Positions 18,061 to 26,959 of a stretch of DNA of 64,000 nucleotides are shown piece by piece. Origin of the DNA: Vreelandella sp031769195. Lineage in GTDB: Bacteria > Pseudomonadota > Gammaproteobacteria > Pseudomonadales > Halomonadaceae. Position 1 is the stretch's first letter; every line of letters begins with the position of its first letter. The translations under genes and the position numbers were made by a program. Below the pieces are notes generated by a model, which was given only the letters and a program-made list of their open reading frames with translations, searched no databases and was not told the origin of the DNA. The stretch is taken from positions 124,001 through 188,000 of the forward strand of contig NZ_JAVHNP010000001.1 of NCBI RefSeq assembly GCF_031769195.1. Direction: 5' to 3'.

Positions 18061-18423
18061 CTAACAAAGCGCGGCACGGCGCGCTGGCCGGTCGCCCATA
18101 CGGGCCAAACGCTGCGTCAGCGCGTTAAGCTGCACCGCACTCCCTTGCGCACCCGAGGCAATAATCGACTGCGCCCAGGCAGGCAGCTGCGGCGCTAAAC
18201 GGTAATAGACCCACTGCCCTTCCCGCTGATCCATCAACAGGCCACACTGGCGCAGCTGCGCCAAATGGCGAGACACCTTCGGCTGAGATTCTTCCAGTGC
18301 ATAGGTCATCTCACACACGCACAGCGACTGCTCTTTAGCAATCAGCAGCACCAGCATCAGCCGCGTTTCATCGCTCAAACACTTAAAAACCTGCAGCGCC
18401 TGCAGGCTAGCCGCTTTCCCCAC
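18061..18423 (-). CDS. ArsR/SmtB-family metalloregulator
   Basis: This 120-residue winged-helix repressor has KCLSDETRLMLVLLI, a CVCEM metal-binding motif at the start of the recognition region, and the helix EESQPKVSRHLAQLRQCGLL. The CxC placed just before the recognition helix is the position used by arsenite-sensing ArsR proteins (ELCVCDL-like), so arsenic is the likely effector; this is inference. Start is a GTG at 18423 preceded by AGGAAGG. No arsenic-resistance gene is adjacent in the window, so its target operon lies elsewhere or has been displaced by the AT-rich island next to it. Confidence 0.85.
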   Translation of the reverse strand: MGKAASLQALQVFKCLSDETRLMLVLLIAKEQSLCVCEMTYALEESQPKVSRHLAQLRQCGLLMDQREGQWVYYRLAPQLPAWAQSIIASGAQGSAVQLNALTQRLARMGDRPARRAALC

Positions 18424-18810
18424 GACACCTTCCTACGCCATCAATTGAGAGGCTAGTTTACGTCAAGCTGGGGAGTAAGGCTAAGGGGTTGGGGATAAGT
18501 AGGTATTTAGGTATGGTAAAACGCTCAAAGTAGAGAGTAACACCAGGTGCGGAGCAGGAGCCGAAAACCAATGGGCATACGAGCTAATTAGCACCATAAT
18601 CAGAATAAGAAAAAACAATGTACCAACACTGTATTTTAAGCCCTACCAAAGCCCACGTCCCTCCTCACGAAAACACATACTGAAGACACACAAAAGGCTT
18701 ACTGAGCAATTTAACATCATCACATACCAACTCATTTCCAACGCTCAAAGCAGCTCAGAAGCAAAGCAAGACCCAGACAGGAAAAACCAACCTTTTGCGA
18801 TTACTACCGC
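18424..18810. other. Gene-free AT-rich segment at island edge
   Basis: There are 387 bases with no convincing reading frame, RNA gene or strong hairpin. Base composition shifts sharply from GC-rich to AT-rich around 18480, marking one edge of the accessory island. The ArsR promoter should lie in the first 60 bases. Confidence 0.6.
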
Positions 18811-19485
18811 TTATAAATTTACATTTAAAAACTCTTCAAACCCTACTTCCCCTTCAGTAATATAACCTTTATTGTGCATTTCCTTAAACCAATTTAACAG
18901 GGCATTATACTGAACAGACTGAGACTCATTCTTTACTGGAAGCATATGCTTTATCCAAAGCGAGACATGGTCCTCAGTACAGTTTTTCTTTCTTGAAAAA
19001 ATATCTGCAATACGGATTATTCCGGCAGCAAGCTCTTTACTTACGACATCCTCGGGGAATGACCAATGAGCCGAGCCCAAACAGTCTGTATATAGAGCTA
19101 CTTGCTTCAATTGATCTAACAACTCTGGATGGTTTGAACTTGGATCTGCAACCTTTGATAAGCCCTTTAAACTCCTAGCACCTTCAAGTATTAGATCAAC
19201 CGCAATCCAGTGGGCATTCTTGTCTTTATGGGACCTGAATTTTTTCCAGCCACCTTTAAGCTCCTTGCCGTCCTTTGCTAAGGAAAGAGACCTCAAAACT
19301 GAAGCCTTGCCCGACTCCTCAATCGAAAGAATGGCTAAGGCAAGTCCAGTTGGATATCGTCCATTGTCAAAGAGTAGCTGAGCATCCTCATAAAGTCTTC
19401 TAGCATTTTTTTGGGCAGCATTAATTCCAGATGCCACCTGAGACGCACTTAATTTTCCTTTGTATTGTTTTAAACTATGGGTCAT
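18811..19485 (-). CDS. AbiV-family (HEPN) abortive-infection protein
   Basis: This 224-residue all-helical protein carries AbiV-family features: ARRLYEDAQLLFDNGRYPTGLALAILSIEESGKA near the N-terminus (growing-cell helix, then S-x-EE-x-GK) and a KKFRSHKDKN segment matching the family's F-x-S-H-K-x-K motif. AbiV proteins confer abortive phage infection in Lactococcus by blocking translation. HEPN domains often are RNases, but a strict R-x4-6-H is not obvious here. The ATG at 19485 has GAGAG six bases upstream. Base use is AT-rich, unlike flanking genes. It lies 185 bp downstream of the GHKL-nuclease gene on the same strand, so they may form one defence unit. Confidence 0.75.
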   Translation of the reverse strand: MTHSLKQYKGKLSASQVASGINAAQKNARRLYEDAQLLFDNGRYPTGLALAILSIEESGKASVLRSLSLAKDGKELKGGWKKFRSHKDKNAHWIAVDLILEGARSLKGLSKVADPSSNHPELLDQLKQVALYTDCLGSAHWSFPEDVVSKELAAGIIRIADIFSRKKNCTEDHVSLWIKHMLPVKNESQSVQYNALLNWFKEMHNKGYITEGEVGFEEFLNVNL

Positions 19486-19670
19486 AATATCTCTCAAAAC
19501 TGGAAGTGATAATAATCAAAAATGAAACATTTTTGAACTGAATTCGAGGCAACTATTACAACCAGAATCTTCCATATAGTTCAAATATTTTATAAAGCTA
19601 AAAATCCGGCTCTAGTGAAAAGCAACAAAAACGGGTGGATATATACCACTACCGGATATAAAAATAAACT

Positions 19671-21701
19671 CTATTTATTTATTGTAATTACATCTCTTAG
19701 TGGCTCTGTAAGAATAGAATCACCTTGCTTACTCCTAAACACCGGCACATCAGGTATGAATTTCGCATGTGCCAATTTCAAATATTGCTTAGCACTTTCA
19801 CTGTCGGCTTCATAAGACAGCCTGCTATTTACAAACGAGAGTTTAGCTCTAGCATCATTAATTATATCAGCCCAACTTTTTGCCCATACAGTTATATTTA
19901 ACTCATCATCCTCAAAAATTACACCAGGCGGCTTTCCGCGTTGCTTAGCACGCCTCTTAGCAAACTCATCGAGCTCGTTTGATACAGCGACAAAATTCCA
20001 TCTAACTTTGACACCATGAAATCTTTCATCATTTGCAACAGCTATCGCATATTTTTCGATCTGTGTCAGAACATCAGAATTTATTTTCTGGCTTGGACGT
20101 TTCAGCTCTACCACTAGATAATCATACTCATCAGATCTCGGCTGTACCGCTCTATGCAGCATAAGATCAAGGCGACCAGTAGAGCCTTCACCAAGATCAA
20201 CTATATCAGGGTTATCCTCACGAATTCCGAGCTTATCTAAGTGCTTTTTCAAAATTTCCTCCAGCCTCTCCTCACTGGCTGCTAAAGCAAACTCCTCATG
20301 GAAAATCCATGATTCACCTTCAAGTATTTTGTGTAATTGATCTCGCTCCAGAAGCTTACGTTTGCTTTCTTTGTCAAACAACAACGTTTCTAGACCATTA
20401 AGAAAATCTAGGCGATTAGCAACAATTTTAGCTGAGCTTATTATCGATGACAGGCTTGTTTTCTTTAAAAGCTCAGCAAGATCATTCTGGGCTTCTCGCT
20501 TTAACCCTAATACTTCTTCAATAATAACCTGAACAGACCCAGGGTTTTGACGCAAAGCTTGCGCAAGAAGCCTGAAAGTAAACTTTTTTGATTTAACATC
20601 TGATTTATCGAAAGATGGCAAGTAGCTTTGAACATTTACTGCAACAATATCGAAAACTTGCCGTTCAATGGCTTCAATAGAGCCAATATCCTCCTTATCT
20701 TCATATGGATAGATTCTCTGCTTTTTCCAATCTTCGACTATAGCGCTCTGCTGCTCGGCAATACGTCGCCTAAAATGTGACTTTAAGCATATAATAGCAG
20801 ATTCAACCACTCTTGTTACGCCTTCATCCATAAAGGCAACTGCAAGCAAGCCACTTTTATCAAGTTTTTTAAAGTAATCAGATTTCACATAGGCTGTAAA
20901 GTTGTATCCGGGCGCTCTTACTTTTTGACCAATAGGCATTTCATGAAGTGAAACGCCATTACTGTCACATAAATGAATAGTGCGCTCTGTAGGTGTTTTC
21001 CACTCAACAATTACAACTGTAGCACTAATTATCGATCCATCACTTAAAACGATATCATTTAGTGAGTATTCTCGCCTATCTAACTGAGCATCTTTAGGAT
21101 CAATATTCTGACCGTCGTATTCAATTCGTACATTAGGGTACTCAGTCAGGTATGCCGAAAATGTTTTGGCTATCTCATGGGGAGCATCATCTCCCTGGAG
21201 AGATCGAAAGTTTCGGAGTGGGTTTGTTATAGTTACGATCGTTCCAGATACCGCACCTGGCCCACACTCGGCAGGGTCAGTTACGTTGAAGTCATCAAGT
21301 GCATTTGCATCACCTCTTATGCTAAACGAGTAAAGTTTTCCATCTTTCTCATATACTGTGCTCCACTCTACACGGAAGCCCAATGCAAATGCTTTAAAAC
21401 GACCGCGGCCGTTTTTTCCATGGAGCGCGCGGCCTTTGTATTTTTCTGTTTCTTTTTTCCAAGAGTCCCCAAGGTTACCAAATAGAGCTTCTACCTGGAC
21501 ATGATCTATACCATCACCATAATCACGGATAATAATGGCTTCGATTCCATCCATGTCATCACGTTTTAAATTGATAGTAACCCGATCAGATCCTGCATCA
21601 AGCCCATTCCAGATAAGCTCAGCAAGGGCAGGTAATGGCCGCGAAGAAGCAGTTATTGACTCAATAAAATCACGTTTCGCGACAACCTTAATCTTTGCCA
21701 T
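19671..21701 (-). CDS. GHKL ATPase with C-terminal PD-(D/E)XK nuclease domain
   Basis: This 676-residue protein joins two recognisable parts. The N-terminus is a GHKL (Hsp90/MutL/MORC-type) ATPase with E and N in ALAELIWNGLDAG (about residues 25-37), the DYGDGID loop (about 61-66) and a glycine-rich HGKNGRGRFKAFALG lid. The C-terminus has a restriction-nuclease-like core: GRLDLML (D near 513), VVELKRP (E-x-K near 533) and QIEKYA downstream, resembling the Shedu/DUF4263 D...ExK...Q-x3-Y arrangement. A helical linker with LLERDQLHKILEGESWIFHEEF precedes it, also Shedu-like. AAGGAGG precedes the ATG. This is a probable anti-phage effector; its partner may be the AbiV-like gene downstream. Confidence 0.72.
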   Translation of the reverse strand: MAKIKVVAKRDFIESITASSRPLPALAELIWNGLDAGSDRVTINLKRDDMDGIEAIIIRDYGDGIDHVQVEALFGNLGDSWKKETEKYKGRALHGKNGRGRFKAFALGFRVEWSTVYEKDGKLYSFSIRGDANALDDFNVTDPAECGPGAVSGTIVTITNPLRNFRSLQGDDAPHEIAKTFSAYLTEYPNVRIEYDGQNIDPKDAQLDRREYSLNDIVLSDGSIISATVVIVEWKTPTERTIHLCDSNGVSLHEMPIGQKVRAPGYNFTAYVKSDYFKKLDKSGLLAVAFMDEGVTRVVESAIICLKSHFRRRIAEQQSAIVEDWKKQRIYPYEDKEDIGSIEAIERQVFDIVAVNVQSYLPSFDKSDVKSKKFTFRLLAQALRQNPGSVQVIIEEVLGLKREAQNDLAELLKKTSLSSIISSAKIVANRLDFLNGLETLLFDKESKRKLLERDQLHKILEGESWIFHEEFALAASEERLEEILKKHLDKLGIREDNPDIVDLGEGSTGRLDLMLHRAVQPRSDEYDYLVVELKRPSQKINSDVLTQIEKYAIAVANDERFHGVKVRWNFVAVSNELDEFAKRRAKQRGKPPGVIFEDDELNITVWAKSWADIINDARAKLSFVNSRLSYEADSESAKQYLKLAHAKFIPDVPVFRSKQGDSILTEPLRDVITINK

Positions 21702-22365
21702 CACCCCCTCCTTTGCCTTATGATAAATACCTTGATTCTTCTACAATAACAGTGGCTAATGGCATCGTCGATAGATATTCCCTGCCACCCCCAATATTCA
21801 GATATAACCCTCTCCACCTAATGAATAAGTATCCTGGGAACGAGCCAGTAAGCATTCGCTAATGGTCGAAAGCTAATACTCAAGCCAAGCATAATTCGTA
21901 GGTTCAGGCATCATCATTAAGCTTTTGTAGCTAAACAAGGACCATCTTTGCAACCCTTTGGCGCAAGAAAGTGGATGCGCATAAGCTCACACTTAATTTA
22001 ATTATTATTATTGCCCACATAGCACGGTTAGCACAACCCGACCACTCGCTATTTTAGACTTTCCTGCGCCATGTCTTTTTGGAATATTTCGGCATTATTA
22101 GGCTTTATTAAAAATGCCCTTGTTCGCTATCGGTCAGCCAGTGGCGAGACTTAGGCAGCGTAAAGATTAACGCTTAGACTTTAGCAATACAGCCCAAGCC
22201 AGAGATAATAGATATAAATTTCAGATACTTGAAAGAAGGATTATGCTCAGCAAGGTGCGTTGCATCCAAGGCAAAGACATCAAACAGCCACGCACAAAAA
22301 ATCACCCAAGATGCTATATGGCAACGGGCGATAGAATCATTCAAATGGGGAAGGTGTTAGCTAGA
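21702..22365. other. Gene-free AT-rich segment between GHKL gene and tRNA-Asn cluster
   Basis: About 660 bases hold no reading frame longer than 60 codons and no RNA gene I recognise. The composition remains AT-rich until the first tRNA-Asn. The defence gene promoter should be in the first 150 bases. The rest could be decayed island DNA; no insertion-sequence ends or clear direct repeats were seen. Confidence 0.55.
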
Positions 22366-22441
22366 TGGCTCCCTGAGCAGGACTCGAACCTGCGACCCAA
22401 TGATTAACAGTCATTTGCTCTACCAACTGAGCTATCAGGGA
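22366..22441 (-). tRNA. tRNA-Asn (anticodon GTT), variant acceptor stem
   Basis: The minus-strand cloverleaf starts TCCCTGATAGCTCAG and ends TCAGGGA, G, CCA, with anticodon loop CTGTTAA. The body is the same as the two following copies except for paired changes in the acceptor stem (TCCCTGA/TCAGGGA instead of TCCTCGA/TCGAGGA), so pairing is kept. It is the copy next to the accessory island. Confidence 0.95.
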
Positions 22442-22472
22442 ACAACAGAAAAACTTTAGCAGAACAGCAGCT

Positions 22473-22548
22473 TGGCTCCTCGAGCAGGACTCGAACCTGC
22501 GACCCAATGATTAACAGTCATTTGCTCTACCAACTGAGCTATCGAGGA
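22473..22548 (-). tRNA. tRNA-Asn (anticodon GTT)
   Basis: The second copy of tRNA-Asn on the minus strand has acceptor TCCTCGA/TCGAGGA, an encoded CCA and anticodon loop CTGTTAA. Confidence 0.96.
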
Positions 22549-22636
22549 ACATCATTTGCTGTTGCGTTTGAACCAGAGCCTATCACTTATTAACACTTAC
22601 TTAAAGTAATCTAAGTAATTGTCTTAACAAGTGTTT

Positions 22637-22712
22637 TGGCTCCTCGAGCAGGACTCGAACCTGCGACCCAATGATTAACAGTCATTTGCTCTACCAACTG
22701 AGCTATCGAGGA
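22637..22712 (-). tRNA. tRNA-Asn (anticodon GTT)
   Basis: The third copy is identical in sequence to the copy at 22473-22548. It is promoter-proximal in the minus-strand tRNA-Asn run. Confidence 0.96.
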
Positions 22713-22901
22713 ACTGCTCAAACACGGTGCGTAGTATACTGATTGAAACGCTCGGGTCAAGTATCGATTACGGGGGAATGCCTAGCCCCTGGTTTCGTGT
22801 ATCCGTATAATGCACGCATTCAACGGCCGCACCAATCGCTGCCCAACCGTTATTTCATTCATCCCTCGTCTCCCCCGACGACCCATAGATGACAGGTACC
22901 G

Positions 22902-24245
22902 ATGGCGAAGAAGCTCTTCATCAAAACGCACGGCTGCCAAATGAACGAGTACGACTCCTCGCGTATGGCGGACCTACTCGGCGAATCTCACCAGCTGGAG
23001 CTCACCGATAACGAGAAGGAAGCAGATGTGATTCTGCTGAACACCTGCTCGATTCGTGAAAAAGCTCAAGATAAGGTCTACCACCAGTTAGGCCGCTGGA
23101 AAAAGCTCAAAGACGCGAATCCGGATCTTGTGATTGGCGTGGGCGGCTGTGTGGCCAGCCAAGAAGGTGAAGCGCTGCGTAAACGCGCTCCCTTTGTAGA
23201 TATGATTTTTGGCCCGCAAACCCTGCACCGGGTGCCGAAGATGCTCGACGCCCGCGCCAGTAATCAAATTGCGGCGGTGGATGTCACCTTCCCTGAAATC
23301 GAGAAGTTCGACCATCTGCCCCAGCCGAAATCCGATGGTGCCACGGCGTTTGTGTCGATCATGGAAGGCTGCTCGAAGTACTGCACCTTCTGCGTGGTGC
23401 CTTACACCCGCGGTGAAGAGGTGTCGCGCCCGTTTGAAGCCGTCATGGATGAAGTCATGCACCTAGCCGATCAGGGCGTGCGTGAAATCAACCTGCTGGG
23501 CCAGAACGTGAACGCCTACCGTGGCGACAACGAAGACGGCGACGAGATTGATCTTGCCGAGCTGATCGCCTGCATCGCGGCGGTGGATGGCATCGACCGT
23601 ATTCGTTTCACCACTTCTCACCCGGTGGAGTTTACGGATAGCCTGGTAGACGCCTATGCGGATATTCCTGAGCTGGTAAGCCACCTGCACCTGCCGGTTC
23701 AGTCGGGCTCTGACCGTATTCTAAGCGCCATGAAGCGCGGCCACACCGCCGAAGAGTACATCGAGAAGATGGAGCGTATCCGCGCTAACCGTCCGGATAT
23801 TAGCTTCTCCTCTGACTTTATTATCGGCTTCCCCGGTGAAACAGAAGAGGATTTCGAGGCCACGATGGATCTAATCCACCGTATCGGTTTCGATCACTCG
23901 TTCAGCTTTGTTTACTCGGCGCGCCCCGGCACCCCCGCTTCCGGCTTGCCCGATGACACCCCTGAAAGTGTGAAGAAGCAGCGCTTGGCTATTCTGCAAG
24001 AGCGCATTCTTCAGCAGGCCGCGCAGATTAGCCGCCGCATGGTGGGCACTACTCAGCGTATTTTGGTCACTGGGTTCTCTCCGAAAGACCCCGGCCAGCT
24101 CTCTGGGCGTACCGAGAACAACCGCGTGGTGAACTTCCGCGCTGCCAACCCTACCGAACTGATCGGCTACTTTGTCGATGTCGAGATCACCGAAGCGCTG
24201 CCTAATTCGCTTCGTGCTGAGCTTGTGTCTGCCGAGCGTTATTAA
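22902..24245 (+). CDS. miaB: tRNA-2-methylthio-N6-dimethylallyladenosine synthase MiaB
   Basis: This 447-residue radical-SAM methylthiotransferase converts i6A37 to ms2i6A37 in tRNAs reading codons that start with U. The three N-terminal cysteines for the auxiliary cluster are seen in THGCQMN, LNTCSIR and GGCVAS. The radical-SAM CxxxCxxC is CSKYCTFC, and a C-terminal TRAM domain begins around GTTQRILVTGFS. It starts the conserved miaB-phoH-ybeY-corC-lnt series. Confidence 0.97.
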   Translation: MAKKLFIKTHGCQMNEYDSSRMADLLGESHQLELTDNEKEADVILLNTCSIREKAQDKVYHQLGRWKKLKDANPDLVIGVGGCVASQEGEALRKRAPFVDMIFGPQTLHRVPKMLDARASNQIAAVDVTFPEIEKFDHLPQPKSDGATAFVSIMEGCSKYCTFCVVPYTRGEEVSRPFEAVMDEVMHLADQGVREINLLGQNVNAYRGDNEDGDEIDLAELIACIAAVDGIDRIRFTTSHPVEFTDSLVDAYADIPELVSHLHLPVQSGSDRILSAMKRGHTAEEYIEKMERIRANRPDISFSSDFIIGFPGETEEDFEATMDLIHRIGFDHSFSFVYSARPGTPASGLPDDTPESVKKQRLAILQERILQQAAQISRRMVGTTQRILVTGFSPKDPGQLSGRTENNRVVNFRAANPTELIGYFVDVEITEALPNSLRAELVSAERY

Positions 24246-24267
24246 CGGCCGACTTATCCTAGGTAAT

Positions 24268-24288
24268 TGCCCCGGCCCCGCCGGGGCA
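24268..24288 (+). other. Intergenic hairpin between miaB and phoH
   Basis: An 8-bp GC stem (TGCCCCGG / CCGGGGCA) with a CCCCG loop has no T tract. It is likely an mRNA stability or attenuation structure inside the operon. Confidence 0.5.
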
Positions 24289-24331
24289 GTAAGCTGAGTC
24301 TCACATACATCAACTGACGGGTTTCTTACTC

Positions 24332-25423
24332 TTGAGCCAGCCATCACCTCAGGCCAATCGCATTATCACCCTAAGCCTTGAACCCAATGATCCGCAGCGT
24401 CTTGCTAGCCTATGCGGCCAACAGGACGAGCACCTAAAGCTGATTGAAAGCCGCCTGGACGTGACGTTGCGCAACCGGGGCAATGTATTTCAGCTGGCCG
24501 GTGCCGCTAACCGTATTAAAGCGGCGGCTAACGTGCTGGAGCACCTCTACCGTGAAACCGCTGCCGACGAGCTGTCGGCAGATACCGTGCACCTGTTCCT
24601 TCAGGAATCCGGGCTTGAAGCCTTGGAAGAAGACGACGACAGCGAAGGCGGCAGCGATGAAGTGATTATGCGCACGCCGCGCACCATGATTAAGCCACGC
24701 GGGCTTAACCAGCAGCGCTACGTGCAGAGCATCCGCGAGCACGATATCAACTTCGGCATTGGGCCAGCGGGTACCGGTAAAACCTACCTGGCTGTAGCGG
24801 CTGCCGTGGAAGCGCTCAATCAGCAAGAAGTGCGCCGCATTCTGCTGGTGCGCCCAGCGGTGGAAGCTGGTGAGAAGCTGGGCTTTCTGCCGGGCGACCT
24901 TGCTCAAAAAATCGACCCGTACCTGCGCCCGCTCTACGATGCGCTGTATGAAATGATCGGTTTTGAGCAGGTGGCAAAGCTGATCGAGCGTCAGGTGATC
25001 GAGATTGCCCCGCTGGCGTATATGCGTGGCCGTACGCTGAACAACTCCTACATCATTCTGGATGAGAGCCAGAACACCACGCCGGAGCAGATGAAAATGT
25101 TCCTGACGCGGATTGGTTTTGGCTCCACCGCCGTGATTACCGGGGATATTACCCAGGTTGACTTGCCCCGTGGGCAGCGTTCAGGCCTTTCGCAGGTGCT
25201 GGACGTACTGAAAGACACCCCTGGGATCGGCGTGACGCACTTTGCCGCGAAGGACGTAGTGCGCCATCCGCTGGTTCAGCGCATCATCGAAGCCTACGAC
25301 GAGTTTGAATCCGAGCAGGAAGTGCAAGAGCGCGCCCGCCGTGAAGCGCGCCAGCAAGAGCGTGAAGCGCGTATGCACGCGCTGGATCGCAATAGCGAAC
25401 GTTCCGGAGACGCCTACCGATGA
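24332..25423 (+). CDS. PhoH-like ATPase (YbeZ)
   Basis: This 363-residue PhoH-family P-loop NTPase is linked to ribosome maturation with YbeY. The N-terminal KH-like part is followed by the Walker A GPAGTGKTYLAVAAA and Walker B IILDESQNTT. The C-terminus is charged (EARQQEREARMHA). The only start giving the full family N-terminus is a TTG at 24332 (MSQPSPQANRIITLSLEP); the next in-frame ATG would delete about 110 residues. It overlaps ybeY by 4 bp (ATGA), as expected for interacting partners. Confidence 0.9.
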   Translation: MSQPSPQANRIITLSLEPNDPQRLASLCGQQDEHLKLIESRLDVTLRNRGNVFQLAGAANRIKAAANVLEHLYRETAADELSADTVHLFLQESGLEALEEDDDSEGGSDEVIMRTPRTMIKPRGLNQQRYVQSIREHDINFGIGPAGTGKTYLAVAAAVEALNQQEVRRILLVRPAVEAGEKLGFLPGDLAQKIDPYLRPLYDALYEMIGFEQVAKLIERQVIEIAPLAYMRGRTLNNSYIILDESQNTTPEQMKMFLTRIGFGSTAVITGDITQVDLPRGQRSGLSQVLDVLKDTPGIGVTHFAAKDVVRHPLVQRIIEAYDEFESEQEVQERARREARQQEREARMHALDRNSERSGDAYR

Positions 25424-25881
25424 GCGAGATCGTGATTGATCGGCAGGCGGCGATTGATGAGCCGCTGCTACCCTCGCTTGAACAGCTCACCCATTGGGTG
25501 GGCTGTGTCTTTTCCCACCACCCGGATGACGACCGCCTAGAGCTCACCATTCGTTTTGTGGATGAAGAAGAGAGCCAAGCGCTCAACAGCGATTACCGGG
25601 GCAAAGATAAGCCCACCAACGTGCTCTCCTTTCCGTTTGAAAACCCACCCGGCATCACCCTGCCGCTGCTGGGCGACCTGATTATTTGCCACGCTGTGGT
25701 AGCGCAAGAGGCCAACGAGCAGCAGAAGCCGCTGGCCCACCACTACGCGCATATGGTGGTGCATGGCACCCTGCACCTGATGGGCTACGATCATATCGAT
25801 GAGCAGGAAGCGGAAGAGATGGAGCAGCTAGAGCGCGAGCTGCTGGCTACGTTGAATATTCCTGATCCTTATCAGGGGTAA
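25420..25881 (+). CDS. ybeY: Endoribonuclease YbeY
   Basis: This 153-residue zinc metalloprotein is involved in 16S rRNA 3'-end maturation and ribosome quality control. The family's metal motif HGTLHLMGYDH (three histidines) is present near the C-terminus, preceded by YRGKDKPTNVLSFPFE. It is coupled to phoH by ATGA overlap. A small inverted repeat (CCTGAT/ATCAGG) overlaps the last codons. Confidence 0.95.
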   Translation: MSEIVIDRQAAIDEPLLPSLEQLTHWVGCVFSHHPDDDRLELTIRFVDEEESQALNSDYRGKDKPTNVLSFPFENPPGITLPLLGDLIICHAVVAQEANEQQKPLAHHYAHMVVHGTLHLMGYDHIDEQEAEEMEQLERELLATLNIPDPYQG

Positions 25882-26021
25882 GCTGATACCCTGAGCCAGC
25901 CTAATGGTTCAGGGGGCTATGTTTAGAGTGGTGTTGGCCGCCACTCAGTGATAAAACGATGACGTGTAAAGACGATCATCCGTTGGTAACACCTTTTTTC
26001 GTAACTGAGAGATTTGACGCA

Positions 26022-26906
26022 ATGAGCGAAGACCGATCGAGCAACCCCAATCAAAAATCATGGCTCGAGAAACTCTTTGGCGCGCTTTCCGGAGACAACG
26101 ACGAACCCAGCTCGCGGGATGAGCTGATGACGTTTTTACGCCACACCGCCGGGAAACTGAAGCTAGACCAAGACGCCATCATGATTATTGAGGGCGCACT
26201 TGAGATCAGCGACCAGCAAGTGCGTGAAATCTTGATCCCACGCTCTCAGGTATCGGCCATCACCCTCGATCAAACGCGGGATGACTACCTACCGCTCATT
26301 CAAGAAACCGGCCACTCCCGTTACCCGGTGGTGGGCGAGAACTTGGATGATGTGAAAGGCATCCTGCTGGTCAAAGACCTGCTGCCGCTGCTTTCTCAGT
26401 CCCAAGAGAGCCGCGATGCGTTCAAACTGGAAGACGTGCTGCGCCCTGCCATGTTTATTCCAGAGTCCAAGCGCCTGAACACGCTGCTCAAAGAGTTCCG
26501 CGAAACCCATAACCATATGGCGATCGTGGTGGATGAGTATGGCGGCACGGCGGGCATCATCACCATTGAAGATATTCTTGAGCAGATTGTCGGGGATATC
26601 GAAGATGAGCACGACACCGATGAAGAGGACGATATCCGCACGCTGGAAAACGGCCACTTCGCGATTCGCGCGCTGACCCCGATTGAAGACTTTAACGAAC
26701 GCTTTGGCACCGAGTTCTCTGACGATGAGTTCGATACGGTGGGCGGCCTTGTCATGCAGCAGTTTGGCCATCTACCCGGCCGTGGTGAACACACCAGCTT
26801 TGGCGGCTGGCGCTTTGTTATTCTCAACGCCGACAACCGCCGGATACGCTTACTAGAGGCGTACCGCGACAGAGAAGCCACTGACGACGAAAGCCAAGAC
26901 GACTAG
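26022..26906 (+). CDS. corC: CBS-domain protein CorC (YbeX)
   Basis: This 294-residue cytoplasmic protein has two CBS domains (REILIPRSQVSAI... and REFRETHNHMAIVVDEYGGTAGIITIEDILEQIVGDIEDEHD) and a C-terminal CorC_HlyC domain. E. coli CorC/YbeX is tied to magnesium/cobalt handling and ribosome metabolism. The ATG at 26022 (MSEDRSSNPNQKSW) aligns with the family start; the frame extends 21 codons upstream without a ribosome site. Normal neighbours are ybeY and lnt. Confidence 0.93.
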   Translation: MSEDRSSNPNQKSWLEKLFGALSGDNDEPSSRDELMTFLRHTAGKLKLDQDAIMIIEGALEISDQQVREILIPRSQVSAITLDQTRDDYLPLIQETGHSRYPVVGENLDDVKGILLVKDLLPLLSQSQESRDAFKLEDVLRPAMFIPESKRLNTLLKEFRETHNHMAIVVDEYGGTAGIITIEDILEQIVGDIEDEHDTDEEDDIRTLENGHFAIRALTPIEDFNERFGTEFSDDEFDTVGGLVMQQFGHLPGRGEHTSFGGWRFVILNADNRRIRLLEAYRDREATDDESQDD

Positions 26907-26959
26907 CCTGTCGCCTGTCTCTTATACTGCCTACCTCACCCTGTTGATAGGATATCGTT

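Noticed and set aside
18424..22365. Search for an integrase, transposase or clear att repeats bounding the island.
   Set aside because: No recombinase motif or convincing direct repeat of the tRNA-Asn 3' end was found by eye; integration remains an inference.
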